Positions 1 through 8,944 of a stretch of 64,000 nt of DNA are shown here, piece by piece. The notes beneath the pieces were generated by a model. It did not search any database and was not told the DNA's origin. It saw nothing but the letters and a program-made list of their open reading frames with translations. The position numbers and the translations under genes were made by a program. Within the stretch, counting starts at the first letter, position 1. Each line of letters opens with the position of its first letter. Origin of the DNA: UA16 sp905478895 (GTDB lineage: Bacteria > Bacteroidota > Bacteroidia > Flavobacteriales_D > Sanyastnellaceae); contig CALSQO010000001.1 in the NCBI GenBank assembly GCA_943788495.1, positions 496,001 through 560,000 of the forward strand, in the 5' to 3' direction.

Positions 1-64
1 GCGTTTCAATTTGGGGAGAACCTTCTCGCTCGGATTGTCCTACAACTTCACAAAAGAGAATTAG
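1..64 (+). CDS. C-terminal end of an outer-membrane beta-barrel protein, probably TonB-dependent receptor (partial)
   Basis: Reading from base 2, the window opens inside a frame whose last 20 residues, RFNLGRTFSLGLSYNFTKEN, end at a TAG at 62-64. The alternating aromatic/hydrophobic pattern with a final GLSYNF strand is what TonB-dependent receptors and related outer-membrane barrels of Bacteroidota have at their C-terminus. The gene is convergent with the glycerol facilitator downstream. Everything upstream is outside the window, so only the barrel end can be inferred. A second open frame (base 1 to 129) over the same bases has no such pattern and is probably a shadow. Confidence 0.5.
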   Translation, partial: RFNLGRTFSLGLSYNFTKEN

Positions 65-125
65 GAAGCGATTCTCAGAGCGTGCTCAACTCCGCCAGTG
101 CGCGTCGTACGGTGCGAATTTCGTA

Positions 126-833
126 TTAAAGAAGGCTGTAGAGACCCACACCCAACAAGGCTCCAACAATGGGCCCAAGCACAGGGATCCAACTGTAGGA
201 CCAGTCACTGTCGCGCTTGCCCGATATCGGCAGCACGAAGTGGGCAATGCGCGGTCCCAAGTCTCGGGCCGGATTGATGGCGTAGCCGGTAGGTCCCCCC
301 AATCCCATTCCTATGCCTGCCACAAGGAGGGCAACGGGCAGGGCATCAAGAGCCCCAAGCGAACTGGTCGGCGCTGAGGCGGCCAATGCGCCGAAGGCAA
401 GTACAAATGTGCCAATGAGCTCAGTCAAAAAATTGGAAGAGGCATGACGAATGGCAGGAGATGTGCTGAATACCCCCAGTTTGCGGTCGGCATTCTCAGT
501 GGCTTCGAAGTGCATTCGAAATGCCGCCCACGTGCCCACTGCACCACAAAAGGCACCGGCCATCTGCGCGAAGACATAGCCCAGAAGTAGCGTGCTGTCT
601 AGCTTTCCAAATGCGGCCATTCCGATTGAAATGGCAGGATTGAGGTGTCCGCTGCCCCCCAATTCGATGGCTGTATAAACGCCAAGGAACACCGCCATAC
701 CCCATCCCCAAGACATCAAGAGCCAACCGCTGTCTGATCCTTTGGTTTTGGCCAAATCCAGGTTTGCATTTACGCCTCCGCCCATTAAAATGAGCAGGAA
801 AGTACCAAGAAATTCGCCGAGATAAGGAGACAT
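126..833 (-). CDS. glpF: MIP-family channel, glycerol facilitator type
   Basis: This 235-residue membrane protein is an aquaporin-family channel for passive passage of glycerol or other small polyols across the inner membrane. Both half-helix signatures are present: HLNPA near residues 63-67 and INPARD near 186-191. The aspartate directly after NPAR is the classical mark separating glycerol facilitators from pure water channels. About six hydrophobic segments and the usual family length support a complete gene. It is transcribed away from the phosphate genes, with a 239-bp divergent intergenic region. No glycerol kinase lies in the window, so the substrate is inferred from the family motif only. 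Confidence 0.88.
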   Translation of the reverse strand: MSPYLGEFLGTFLLILMGGGVNANLDLAKTKGSDSGWLLMSWGWGMAVFLGVYTAIELGGSGHLNPAISIGMAAFGKLDSTLLLGYVFAQMAGAFCGAVGTWAAFRMHFEATENADRKLGVFSTSPAIRHASSNFLTELIGTFVLAFGALAASAPTSSLGALDALPVALLVAGIGMGLGGPTGYAINPARDLGPRIAHFVLPISGKRDSDWSYSWIPVLGPIVGALLGVGLYSLL

Positions 834-954
834 GGGCCGCTTCTATTTAGGGTGCGAAGATAGCAATAGACGGCAAATTCATTGGGTCATTCAAGCTTCC
901 TAAGCTTTTGAAAAAGTGAGCATTGACGGGCTCAAAGCGAATGATGACGCAATG

Positions 955-1046
955 TTAACAATCCCGTAACATGAAACATTGAAATAACTTTGGTGTAACA
1001 CGCAACATTTGCGGCACGAAACATTCAGGTAACTTTTACTTAACAA
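955..1046. promoter_or_regulatory. Three Pho-box-like direct-repeat pairs
   Basis: Three pairs of 7-mers with TAAC cores lie between glpF and the phosphate permease. The cores are exactly 11 bp apart in each pair: TTAACAA/GTAACAT at 955 and 966, ATAACTT/GTAACAC at 984 and 995, GTAACTT/TTAACAA at 1029 and 1040. A 7-bp repeat with a 4-bp spacer is the geometry of PhoB operators in other bacteria. In addition GAAACATT-N4-TAACTTT occurs twice, at 973 and 1018. TAACTTTG at 985-992 also resembles a Bacteroidota -7 box. Control by a PhoB-like regulator is inferred from the geometry and the downstream genes. Confidence 0.5.
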
Positions 1047-1072
1047 CGAAAAGGAACCACAAACCATCACTG

Positions 1073-2131
1073 ATGTTAGAACTCTTTACTGTAGTTGGAT
1101 TTTGCCTAGCAGGCTTTTCAGTCATCGCAAATGATAGTGTCCAGACCCTCGGGACTTGGATTGCCTCGAACCGCGACAAGTTCAAATGGACCACCCTCTG
1201 GGCAGCAGCTTCCGCTGTACTGATATTCACGCTGGTCTATGGTTGGGTTTCGTCGGGCAACGGCGATATTTCTTTCGGTCGGTTGACCAAGATTCCATAC
1301 CAGGAACCACAATGGTATCATGCTTTGGCTCCTCTCGCACTGGTATTGCTTACCCGCAAGGGCATTCCTGTATCTACCTCGTTCCTGGTGCTTTCTGCAT
1401 TTGCAAGCACGTTTGTTTTGGAGAAGATGCTCATGAAGAGCATCATGGGGTACGGATTGGCCGCGGTAGTTGCCTACGCTCTGTGGCTGCTCATTTCCAA
1501 AATCGTGGATGAGAAAGAGGATGTAAGTGAAAAATCCAGAAAGGTGTGGCGCGTATTGCAGTGGAGTTCCACGGGTTTCTTGTGGTTTACCTGGCTGTCG
1601 CATGACGTGGCAAACATCGCTGTCTTCTTGCCGCGTGAGCTCACAGTGATGCAGCTCATTTTGGTCATCGTGTTTTTTATTGCGGGTCTGGGCTACATTT
1701 TCTACCAGCGAGGTGGAAAAATCCAGGACATCGTCTTGGCAAAACAGAGCACGAAATACGTGCGTTCTGCGACCATGATCGATTTGGTATATGCATTTTT
1801 GTTGCTCTACTTCAAGCAGCTGAACAACATCCCAATGTCCACGACGTGGGTATTTGTAGGGCTTTTGTGTGGTCGTGAGCTCGCATTGAATACCGGCTTG
1901 ACCAAGAAGGGCAATTTGAAATCAATATTCCCGATTGTGGCCAAGGATTTCTTGAAGCTTATCGTAGGTCTTTTGGTGAGTGTGGCGATTGTTTTGGCCA
2001 TTCACTATGGAGAAGATGCGGCTAACGCAGACGAATCAGCTCCAGCGAGTACTGAGGAGGTGGCTGTGCCAGCCGAAGCAGAGGCATCTGCCGAGGTTCA
2101 GACCATTCCAACGGACTCGATTGCAGACTGA
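1073..2131 (+). CDS. PiT-family inorganic phosphate (or sulfate) permease
   Basis: This 352-residue multi-spanning inner-membrane protein carries the two half-signatures of the PiT phosphate transporter family: ANDSVQTLGT near residues 19-28 and SHDVANIAVFLPR near 176-188, plus PVSTSF and PMSTTW loops typical of the family repeats. It should import inorganic phosphate by ion symport. The C-terminal 35 residues are acidic and alanine-rich and look disordered. The next gene, 50 bp downstream on the same strand, is a phosphate-type porin, and the upstream region holds Pho-box-like repeats, so a phosphate-starvation operon is likely. Sulfate transport is the main alternative. Confidence 0.82.
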   Translation: MLELFTVVGFCLAGFSVIANDSVQTLGTWIASNRDKFKWTTLWAAASAVLIFTLVYGWVSSGNGDISFGRLTKIPYQEPQWYHALAPLALVLLTRKGIPVSTSFLVLSAFASTFVLEKMLMKSIMGYGLAAVVAYALWLLISKIVDEKEDVSEKSRKVWRVLQWSSTGFLWFTWLSHDVANIAVFLPRELTVMQLILVIVFFIAGLGYIFYQRGGKIQDIVLAKQSTKYVRSATMIDLVYAFLLLYFKQLNNIPMSTTWVFVGLLCGRELALNTGLTKKGNLKSIFPIVAKDFLKLIVGLLVSVAIVLAIHYGEDAANADESAPASTEEVAVPAEAEASAEVQTIPTDSIAD

Positions 2132-2181
2132 AATCAAGCCAACTTTCTTTCATCAGTATCTTCTCTGACACAATTAAAATA

Positions 2182-3393
2182 ATGAAGCATTCAATTCTCA
2201 CTTTGGCGATTGGCTTTTTGACCATGAGTAACTCCCTGATGGGCCAGCAAGTCATCGAAAGCTCCTTCGGAAAAGGCGTCACGGTTGTGGCAGCCGACGA
2301 GAGTTTCTCTATGAAATTCAATGCGCGTGTGCAAAGCTTGTTCATCACTGAGGTGCCAGGCATGGATTTCAATGCCGTGGAGACGAACTGGCTGATTCGC
2401 CGGTCACGACTTAAGTTTTCCGGATTTGCGCACCACCCCAACCTGCAATACAAAATTGAGTTGGGCTTGTCCAACCGCGATCACGGGGGCGAGGTGCCAC
2501 AGACCAACAATACTTCCAACTTGATTCTCGACGCATTTGTGCGCTGGAAAGTTGCCGGCAACTTCGAGGTATGGGTGGGACAGACCAAATTGCCGGGCAA
2601 CCGTGAGCGTGTAATTTCCTCACAGAAACTTCAGTTTGTTGATCGAAGCTTGGTCAATTCACGGTTCAACATTGACCGTGACATGGGCATTCAGTTTCGC
2701 AACAAGCATAAGATTGGTGGGATGATCATCAATGAAGCCTTGGCGTTTTCTCAGGGAGAAGGCCGCAACCGTACATCGGGAAATGACGGTGGCTTGGAGT
2801 ATACCGGTCGAGTGGAGTTTCTGCCAATGGGTGCCTTTACAGGCAAAGGCGATTACATCAGTTCCGACTTGAAACGAGAGCAAACTCCCAAGCTTTCCAT
2901 TGGGGTGACCTTTGATCAAAACGTGAACGCTGCGCGTGAACGCGGCAACCTCGGAAGCTACGTGGCAGACACGGCGTACAATAGCTTGCAGACCATCCTG
3001 GCGGATTTCATGTTCAAGTACAAAGGATGGGTGGTCGCCGGAGAATATGCGAACAAAAAGGCCTTAGGAGATCGCCTCACCGCCGGTGAAGGAGCGGAGG
3101 CAGCTTTTTTGAGCAATTACTACACTGGTGAAGGGATCAATGTTCAATTCGGCTATTTGTTCGAAAATAACGTGGAGCCGGCTTTCCGCTACACCTCCAT
3201 CACTCCAGAAGAAGCGGGTCTGGCCTCCGATCGTGATGCGCAGCGGATGTACACCTTTGGGTTGTCCAAATACGTGGTGGGACATGCTTTGAAGGTGCAA
3301 ACCGACCTGAGCTTCATTGACGAAAGCGCCGAATTCAGCCTTGAAAATGACTTTGACATGCTCTTCCGTTTCCAGGTGGAGATGGCCTTTTGA
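2182..3393 (+). CDS. OprO/OprP-type phosphate-selective outer-membrane porin
   Basis: This 403-residue protein starts with a signal peptide (cleavage likely after SLMG near residue 21) and continues as a beta-barrel: alternating strands, a WLIRRSRLKFSG strand near residue 72, the WVGQTKLPGNRE segment near 133, and a C-terminal strand ending RFQVEMAF. This layout matches the family of phosphate-selective porins O and P. It would let phosphate or polyphosphate across the outer membrane to the PiT permease encoded 50 bp upstream. Selectivity cannot be read from the sequence; the pairing and shared control region support it. Bases 3394-3567 after it show no further gene. Confidence 0.8.
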   Translation: MKHSILTLAIGFLTMSNSLMGQQVIESSFGKGVTVVAADESFSMKFNARVQSLFITEVPGMDFNAVETNWLIRRSRLKFSGFAHHPNLQYKIELGLSNRDHGGEVPQTNNTSNLILDAFVRWKVAGNFEVWVGQTKLPGNRERVISSQKLQFVDRSLVNSRFNIDRDMGIQFRNKHKIGGMIINEALAFSQGEGRNRTSGNDGGLEYTGRVEFLPMGAFTGKGDYISSDLKREQTPKLSIGVTFDQNVNAARERGNLGSYVADTAYNSLQTILADFMFKYKGWVVAGEYANKKALGDRLTAGEGAEAAFLSNYYTGEGINVQFGYLFENNVEPAFRYTSITPEEAGLASDRDAQRMYTFGLSKYVVGHALKVQTDLSFIDESAEFSLENDFDMLFRFQVEMAF

Positions 3394-3567
3394 GGGCACA
3401 ACCGAGCTTCTTTTTGGGAAAAGAGTTCCCATTTGCGAGATGAAAGAGCATGGAGTCAAGCGCTCTCGTGGGATCGCCGGGGTTCATTCCGTCGTGCACG
3501 GTCTTGACCGCATGGCTTTCTCAATCGACTGCAGGTCGCGGGATTGAACCAAGAGACCGCAGCTAAG

Positions 3568-6513
3568 TCAACGGTTGTCATCGGCCGTTCTGTCGGGTGT
3601 TATCAATTGGAGTATTTGCGGATGCAACGCGTAGATATGCCGCCGGCGGTCGTATTGATCTCGCGTTCGCTCGATGGCCTGGAACGCCATTTGTTGATCA
3701 CTCCAGTTGTTGCACTCCCGAATGAAACGTGACCTGCGTGCTCGGCGCGTCTCGTCGGTATCGTGTGGATGCGCATTGAGGACGGTGTCCAAGTCATTGG
3801 TGTCAAATTGCCCATTGGGTTGTTGGGTCAATTGGATCAAGGATTGCTTCAATCCTTCAGGAAGGGTGAGCAGAAGCCGCTCGGTGTCTTTTTTGATTTG
3901 GTGTTGGTTCCATTTTCTACGGATGCGTTGACCCAATGTCAGATGGATTATCGCCGTCACGATGGATAATACCAGGAGTGAGAGCGCAACCCGGCGCTTC
4001 CATGGTGATGGGGGATTGTAAAAATCAGATACGACTTTCATCGGGATTTTGCGCTTCTCGGGATGCCACTCCAGAAGGTTGTCCGCGCCAAATTGCACCT
4101 TATCGCCCGCAGGTGACCAATAAATAGACCGCACGGTACCCACTGAGTCGACCGGTGCCAGCGCTGTCGCATTGGAAGGATCAATCCAGTTCCATTCCCG
4201 GTCATCCTGGACGAATGCGCCGCCTTTGGAAGGGATAAGTTGAGAAATCGCATCCATGGAGATGGTTCCGATGGTGTTCCAACCGTTGATGGCTGTCCAT
4301 TCGTGAATCAATCCTTTTTGATCACAAAGCTGAAGGGCATCGCCTGATGACCAGGGCGCACCAAAAATACTCGAAGGTGCACTGCCCGTTTCTTTGATCG
4401 GTACCCAGCCCAATGCACCCTCTTGGTATAGAGTTCCAGAGGCATCGATGATGATCAGTTTGTTTCCGAGTTCGACTAGGTGCGAAGCGGGTGGGAATGT
4501 CACTTCAGTTGTCTCGAAGCGTTGCGGCGACGAAGCTGGACCTTCACCGGCGGAAGCAAGCAAATCGCTTTTTAGCCCCCGGTAAATTGTGAAGCTCAAA
4601 TTGTAGAGGCCGTAAAGGGTAAAGAGACTATGCTGCTCGTCGTCATTGAGCTGCAAGGCTGTCGATTCATCCAGTTTGAAGAAGCAGCTGATGGCCATTT
4701 TGTCTTTTGGAATCGAGGTATAGACACGCAATCCATCGTCTATGCCGTCAAAGGACACGGCATTGCCAGTAATGCCGGGTGCGAGCGATGGATTGTCAAT
4801 GATTTGAGCGCCTACATTCGAATAACGCCCGAGGAAATTGGCGGTTTCAAAATCCCAATGATCGGTGAGGTATAGCGGTTTTTTTTCGGTTTTGCCTTTG
4901 CCGAGGGATTTGATTTTTTCCTCACTCAGCAAACTGCCATAGACCGAAAATTCGTCGATTGACGCAGCGCCAAAGCTGTGATAGTCCCGGTTATAGGCGG
5001 TGCCAAACATGATGCTGTTATGTTTGTATCGCAAATCGGCGCTCTTGCCTTTGAACAAGCACACACCGTCTAACCAGACTTCCGTATTCAGGTATTTATC
5101 ACGCTGAAAAACGAGATGATACCATTGATTGGGGACGAGTTCTGCAACGGCCGCGCGCCTGTCGGGGCCGGTTTCGAGGTAGGGCACTTGCAGGAGCAAA
5201 CAACTTTCTTCCTCTGAAAGGTCAGAAGGGGCGCTTATTGGGGGCGCAGGAACGGAGCTAATAGGCTTTGTTTTGATCCATGTGGAGTCGCGCTTGATCA
5301 ACAGTGCTCCATCGTGAGTCCAGATTTCCTCCGTGTTTGAAAGATCGCCGATGATCGGTTTCCATGCGGTTGAGACGGGAATGAGATTTGGCCGTCGGGC
5401 ATCGTTTGCTCCTCCGTGAAATAACCGCCGTGATTTTTGTCCCCACGGAATGTAATAATACCATTCGGAAAGGTTGGGCAATGGATAGAGAATGTCTAGC
5501 GTGCCATCTCCATCCAAATCGGGTCGAAGCAGTAGGGTCATGTCCTCCGCTTCATTGAGAACACCAATGCTCCTTAGTTTGCCAGTTTCCAACTCCCAAG
5601 AAGTGCAATGCATACCCGATCCAACGGCATTCCAATCGATGAATTCAAGCTCATTTGTTTGTTCATTCATTGAAATCCAAAATTCCAAGTCACGCGTGTT
5701 CCATTCAACCTCCCAAGCAATGGGTGGCCGTTTGGAAGCAAAAAACTGTCGGCACCATATTGATTTATCTGTGCCTCCGATGACCAGCATATGTCCGTCA
5801 TCGATGCGGAGAAATTCCCATTGGGTCGTGCGCCTCGTGTTTTCCCACCACGTGACCGGCTGCCATTGCTGGTTTTCAAAAACAGATACGCCCATTGTCC
5901 CTGTTTCCGCGTTTTGCAAAATCAGTCTCTCGTCCTCACCGGTCGAAAAATACAAGCCATCCGCAATGATGGAAGCCTTGGGAATGAGCTCATTATCACC
6001 GCCATTGTGATCCAATATTCGAAGTGAATTGGAGGCTCGATCCAACACCGTTGTACCAATGCCAGGCACCATTCGAATGGAAGCGGCATTGCGATCGAAG
6101 ACATTTGACGGCTGTAATTTGCGATTGGCAAAGGTGTAAGTCTCAATCTGATTTGGGTACAATCGCTCCACCCAAAGGGTTCGGGAGAATGCGTCCCACT
6201 CTATTTCCCCCCATTCACTGTCTTCTGCGCTGAGCAGCGGTTGCATTGAGCCAATTCCTGCGGAAGAATTCCAGCAGACTTCTAAGTTTGAAGTAAATGA
6301 TACTAGGAAGTCTTCGTGGCCATCTCCATCAAAATCGCCAACGGTTCCGCCGGCAATGTTTCGAGTGTCGTAGTCGCTTTTCAGCTCCATCTCTCCTTTG
6401 AGCCATTGATCAGTTTCCAACCAACTTGGTGCTTCATTTGGATTCTGTCCAAGTAAGATCCCTGGAGCGAAAGTCAGCGACAGAAAAAGAATGTTTAGCG
6501 CTTTAGAGAGCAT
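3568..6513 (-). CDS. Transmembrane FG-GAP/LamG protein with cytosolic winged-helix-like tail; possible one-component regulator
   Basis: From the ATG at 6513 the protein has 981 residues; an upstream in-frame TTG at 6522 is less likely because the ATG opens directly on a signal peptide. The exported part contains FG-GAP-type calcium motifs (DFDGDGHED near 60, DLDGDGTLD near 340) and two LamG/concanavalin-like stretches (about 455-560 and 570-650). A transmembrane helix lies about 842-861. The last 120 residues face the cytosol; the segment ARRSRFIRECNNW followed by IERTRDQYDRRRHIYAL resembles the recognition helix and wing of MarR-type winged-helix proteins. This suggests a surface- or periplasm-sensing transcription factor. 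DNA binding is inference. Four GTGACA motifs lie at and upstream of its start. Confidence 0.6.
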   Translation of the reverse strand: MLSKALNILFLSLTFAPGILLGQNPNEAPSWLETDQWLKGEMELKSDYDTRNIAGGTVGDFDGDGHEDFLVSFTSNLEVCWNSSAGIGSMQPLLSAEDSEWGEIEWDAFSRTLWVERLYPNQIETYTFANRKLQPSNVFDRNAASIRMVPGIGTTVLDRASNSLRILDHNGGDNELIPKASIIADGLYFSTGEDERLILQNAETGTMGVSVFENQQWQPVTWWENTRRTTQWEFLRIDDGHMLVIGGTDKSIWCRQFFASKRPPIAWEVEWNTRDLEFWISMNEQTNELEFIDWNAVGSGMHCTSWELETGKLRSIGVLNEAEDMTLLLRPDLDGDGTLDILYPLPNLSEWYYYIPWGQKSRRLFHGGANDARRPNLIPVSTAWKPIIGDLSNTEEIWTHDGALLIKRDSTWIKTKPISSVPAPPISAPSDLSEEESCLLLQVPYLETGPDRRAAVAELVPNQWYHLVFQRDKYLNTEVWLDGVCLFKGKSADLRYKHNSIMFGTAYNRDYHSFGAASIDEFSVYGSLLSEEKIKSLGKGKTEKKPLYLTDHWDFETANFLGRYSNVGAQIIDNPSLAPGITGNAVSFDGIDDGLRVYTSIPKDKMAISCFFKLDESTALQLNDDEQHSLFTLYGLYNLSFTIYRGLKSDLLASAGEGPASSPQRFETTEVTFPPASHLVELGNKLIIIDASGTLYQEGALGWVPIKETGSAPSSIFGAPWSSGDALQLCDQKGLIHEWTAINGWNTIGTISMDAISQLIPSKGGAFVQDDREWNWIDPSNATALAPVDSVGTVRSIYWSPAGDKVQFGADNLLEWHPEKRKIPMKVVSDFYNPPSPWKRRVALSLLVLSIVTAIIHLTLGQRIRRKWNQHQIKKDTERLLLTLPEGLKQSLIQLTQQPNGQFDTNDLDTVLNAHPHDTDETRRARRSRFIRECNNWSDQQMAFQAIERTRDQYDRRRHIYALHPQILQLITPDRTADDNR

Positions 6514-6515
6514 GC

Positions 6516-6586
6516 GTGACAATTTTCAATAAATATGTGACATTCATTAAAAACAGTCGTTTTAAATTATGTGACAAGGTGTGACA
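6516..6586. repeat. Four GTGACA direct repeats in a divergent promoter region
   Basis: GTGACA occurs at 6516, 6537, 6571 and 6581 on the plus strand; the 6537 and 6571 copies share the longer word TATGTGACA. They sit at the start of the transmembrane regulator-like gene and upstream of the divergent LamG/FISUMP gene, so they could be an operator. The rest of the 354-base gap between the two genes (6587-6867) is AT-rich with no convincing gene. Confidence 0.35.
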
Positions 6587-6867
6587 GGTGAAATTACAGT
6601 ACGATATAAACGTGATAACGCGGAGTTAATTTCAGCCAGTCCCCTATTGTGAAGGCGCTAGGGGAGCTATGATTTTCGTGGATTTTCGTGCGTGACGAAT
6701 CGTTCGAAAAGTTCAGTCCTTTTGCCGGTGCATTTTTTTTGTTACCAACGTCAAAACGCCATAGATGGCGAATAGCAGGATTTCGTTGGCCACATTTCTT
6801 CACAGGATTTTTAATGAAATCAAGCAAAGGACACCTTTTCTTCGATTCAAAATCAAATTGTAAGACC

Positions 6868-8778
6868 ATGAAAAAGCATTCTATTTTATTGGGTTTGTTC
6901 GTTCTGTCGTTCGCGGGATTGGCACAAACTCCTAGCGCCGAGTCATTGATGGCTTCGTATCCTTTCACAAATGGCTCATTGAACAACGCAGTCGGTGACG
7001 ACTTGCACGGCATCGCCATGGGCGAGCCTATTCCGGTAGAAGATCGGTTTGGGAATCCGAACAGCGCCCTACATTTTGGAGCTGCGGCCGATTTTATTCA
7101 AGTGCCAGGGTCCGGGAACGCCCAATCGTTGCCGTTTACGGTTAGTCTTTGGTTTGCAGCGGATTCAAGCAGTACCAATCCCAGTCTCACTCCGCTTTTC
7201 AAGAAATATTCGCCAGCGACATGGAATGGCATTCAAGTGGGTCATCGCCGCACGGCTGATGGGCACGACCGAGTCGTTCCTTGGTATTTGCGCAGCATAT
7301 CACGTCGCGTCATCGGTGAGTATGGTTTGCCCGTGTTTGATTGGGTTGATACTGAGCCTGCTTCTCAAGCTTGGCATCACGTGGTATTCGCTGTTGATAG
7401 TATCGGGGGACGACTGTATGTGGACGGCGATCTCCAGGCTGAAACGCCATGGGATGGAGAGCCGGGCAGCCCTACGACCAATTATCTATGGCAGTTTGCT
7501 GGAAGCTACGAATGGGCTGACACTTTGCTAGGTTACCAAGGTGCCTTGGATGATATCGCGGTTTGGTCGGAAGCGTTGTCCACCGAAGAAGTGGAGGAAT
7601 TGTATGAAGAACAGTATACTGAACCGCTCAACAATGCGTGCACCGGCATGAATTCGTATTCATACAACGGCGTGGATTATTCCTTGGTGGACATTGCGGG
7701 TACGTGTTGGTTCAAGGAGAACTTGGCGACGGCGACTTATGTCAATGGTGATTCCATTCCCTACGTCGCGGAGGGGCCTTCTTGGCCGTCTTATTCACAA
7801 GGCCGACGGTGCTTGTTCAACGATTCATTGGAACTTCTTGAGGAAACAGGGTACATGTACAATTTCAACGCGGTATCCGATGCCCGTGGGTTATGTCCTA
7901 CCGGTTGGTCGGTTCCTGCGCCGGAGCAGTTTGAAGCAGCGGTTGAAGCTTTTGGATCCGCCAATCAAGCATTCAGGACAGCGGATACATGGGATGTTGA
8001 ATTGCTTGGAGAAGGAACCGATGATTCTGGATTTTCAGGCAAGGGATACGGAGAGCGCGGACATACGGGGACGGATGGAAACTGGGGAAGTGTGACCACC
8101 TTTTGGAGTGATCACTCACCCCTCAATCAAAGCGGCGAGCGCTGGATCTTGGGGCATTCGTTGTACTATCCCTTTCAGAGTTTCTGGCACTTGAAGTCGC
8201 GGGGCGCCTACATCCGTTGCACAGCTGACTCAGGCACATTTGTCGTCGATACCGGATGGGATTGCGAAGACTTGACGATTGTTGCAGATCAGCCGGTGGA
8301 CAGTTTGTGCGCGGGAGATACGGTCACATTTTCCCTCAATTTCCCAGAACCAATGGAGTTGGCCGCAGCATGGAGCAACGGAGCCACAGGGCTGGAAATG
8401 ACAATGATCGTGACGGAAAACCAAACCGTCGAAGCCACGGCAATATTATCGGATGGCACCTCGTGCACGGCGGCGCTGGATGTGAGTCTCAATTGTCCGG
8501 TCGTTCCTGTTCTTGGTTGTACCGATGCATCGGCATGCAATTACAATTCGGCGGCAAATGTATCCGACGACTCGTGTGTCTATGCGGCAGTAGGTGAAGA
8601 TTGCGAGGGTGGTGCCTTCATCTGTGGCTCGGGAACAATGTGGAATTCCGCGACGCAGGAGTGCGAATGTGCGTCAGTTGGATTGATTACTTGCCCGACC
8701 GATGTCAACGGCGACGGATCCGTCGGCGTGAGTGACCTAATGATTGTATTGGGAGATTTTGGATCCATGTGCGATTGA
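6868..8778 (+). CDS. Secreted LamG / FISUMP-domain protein with dockerin-like C-terminus
   Basis: The ATG at 6868 opens on a clear signal peptide (MKKHSILLGLF...AQTP); the frame is open further upstream to 6688 but without a plausible start. Of 636 residues, about 30-230 form a LamG/concanavalin-like domain (LHFGAAADFIQV, AWHHVVFAVDS, LYVDGDLQ). About 255-450 match the fibrobacter-succinogenes paralogous (FISUMP) domain (YNGVDYSLVDIAGTCWFKEN, GLCPTGWSVP). A cysteine module GCTDASACNYN follows near 550, then the calcium-loop repeat DVNGDGSVGVSDLMIVLGDF. There is no T9SS sorting domain. The frame stops at TGA 8776-8778, but the same frame continues for one more dockerin-like unit. Ligand and role are unknown. 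Confidence 0.75.
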   Translation: MKKHSILLGLFVLSFAGLAQTPSAESLMASYPFTNGSLNNAVGDDLHGIAMGEPIPVEDRFGNPNSALHFGAAADFIQVPGSGNAQSLPFTVSLWFAADSSSTNPSLTPLFKKYSPATWNGIQVGHRRTADGHDRVVPWYLRSISRRVIGEYGLPVFDWVDTEPASQAWHHVVFAVDSIGGRLYVDGDLQAETPWDGEPGSPTTNYLWQFAGSYEWADTLLGYQGALDDIAVWSEALSTEEVEELYEEQYTEPLNNACTGMNSYSYNGVDYSLVDIAGTCWFKENLATATYVNGDSIPYVAEGPSWPSYSQGRRCLFNDSLELLEETGYMYNFNAVSDARGLCPTGWSVPAPEQFEAAVEAFGSANQAFRTADTWDVELLGEGTDDSGFSGKGYGERGHTGTDGNWGSVTTFWSDHSPLNQSGERWILGHSLYYPFQSFWHLKSRGAYIRCTADSGTFVVDTGWDCEDLTIVADQPVDSLCAGDTVTFSLNFPEPMELAAAWSNGATGLEMTMIVTENQTVEATAILSDGTSCTAALDVSLNCPVVPVLGCTDASACNYNSAANVSDDSCVYAAVGEDCEGGAFICGSGTMWNSATQECECASVGLITCPTDVNGDGSVGVSDLMIVLGDFGSMCD

Positions 8779-8880
8779 GCGCTTCCGGATTTTTGCCCCA
8801 GTGACATCAATGGCAATTCGACCATTGACGCATTGGGCTTGTTGCTCTTGCTGGCGGCACATGATCCGGATTGCGATTAG
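8779..8880 (+). other. In-frame continuation after TGA: second dockerin-like unit
   Basis: Directly after the TGA at 8776-8778 the same frame stays open to TAG at 8878-8880 and encodes a recognisable second repeat unit, with FCPSDINGNSTIDALGLLL followed by HDPDCD. Cysteine placement and the D-x-N-G-x-S/D loop match the preceding unit. This could be a nonsense mutation that trimmed the protein, a base-calling error, or UGA read-through. Confidence 0.55.
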
Positions 8881-8910
8881 ATCGCGGGCGATGACTTCCA
8901 GAAAAAAACA

Positions 8911-8939
8911 AAGCCTCTCTGCATTGTGCGGAGAGGCTT
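8911..8939 (-). terminator. Hairpin terminator downstream of tRNA-Arg
   Basis: AAGCCTCTC (8911-8919) pairs with GAGAGGCTT (8931-8939). On the minus strand the stem is followed by TTTGTTTTTTTC, a good U-tract, so it fits termination of the tRNA transcript; it may also stop the plus-strand gene. Confidence 0.75.
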
Positions 8940-8944
8940 CTTTG

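Noticed and set aside
1..129. Base-1 frame reading into glpF as gene end
   Set aside because: Composition is not protein-like, and the base-2 frame over the same bases shows a clear barrel terminus.
126..833. glpF as member of the phosphate regulon
   Set aside because: It is divergent, and only position suggests it; no direct evidence that the repeats act on its side.
3064..3459. Minus-strand open frame of 131 codons opposite the porin
   Set aside because: Shadow of the porin frame; no start context, signal or family pattern.
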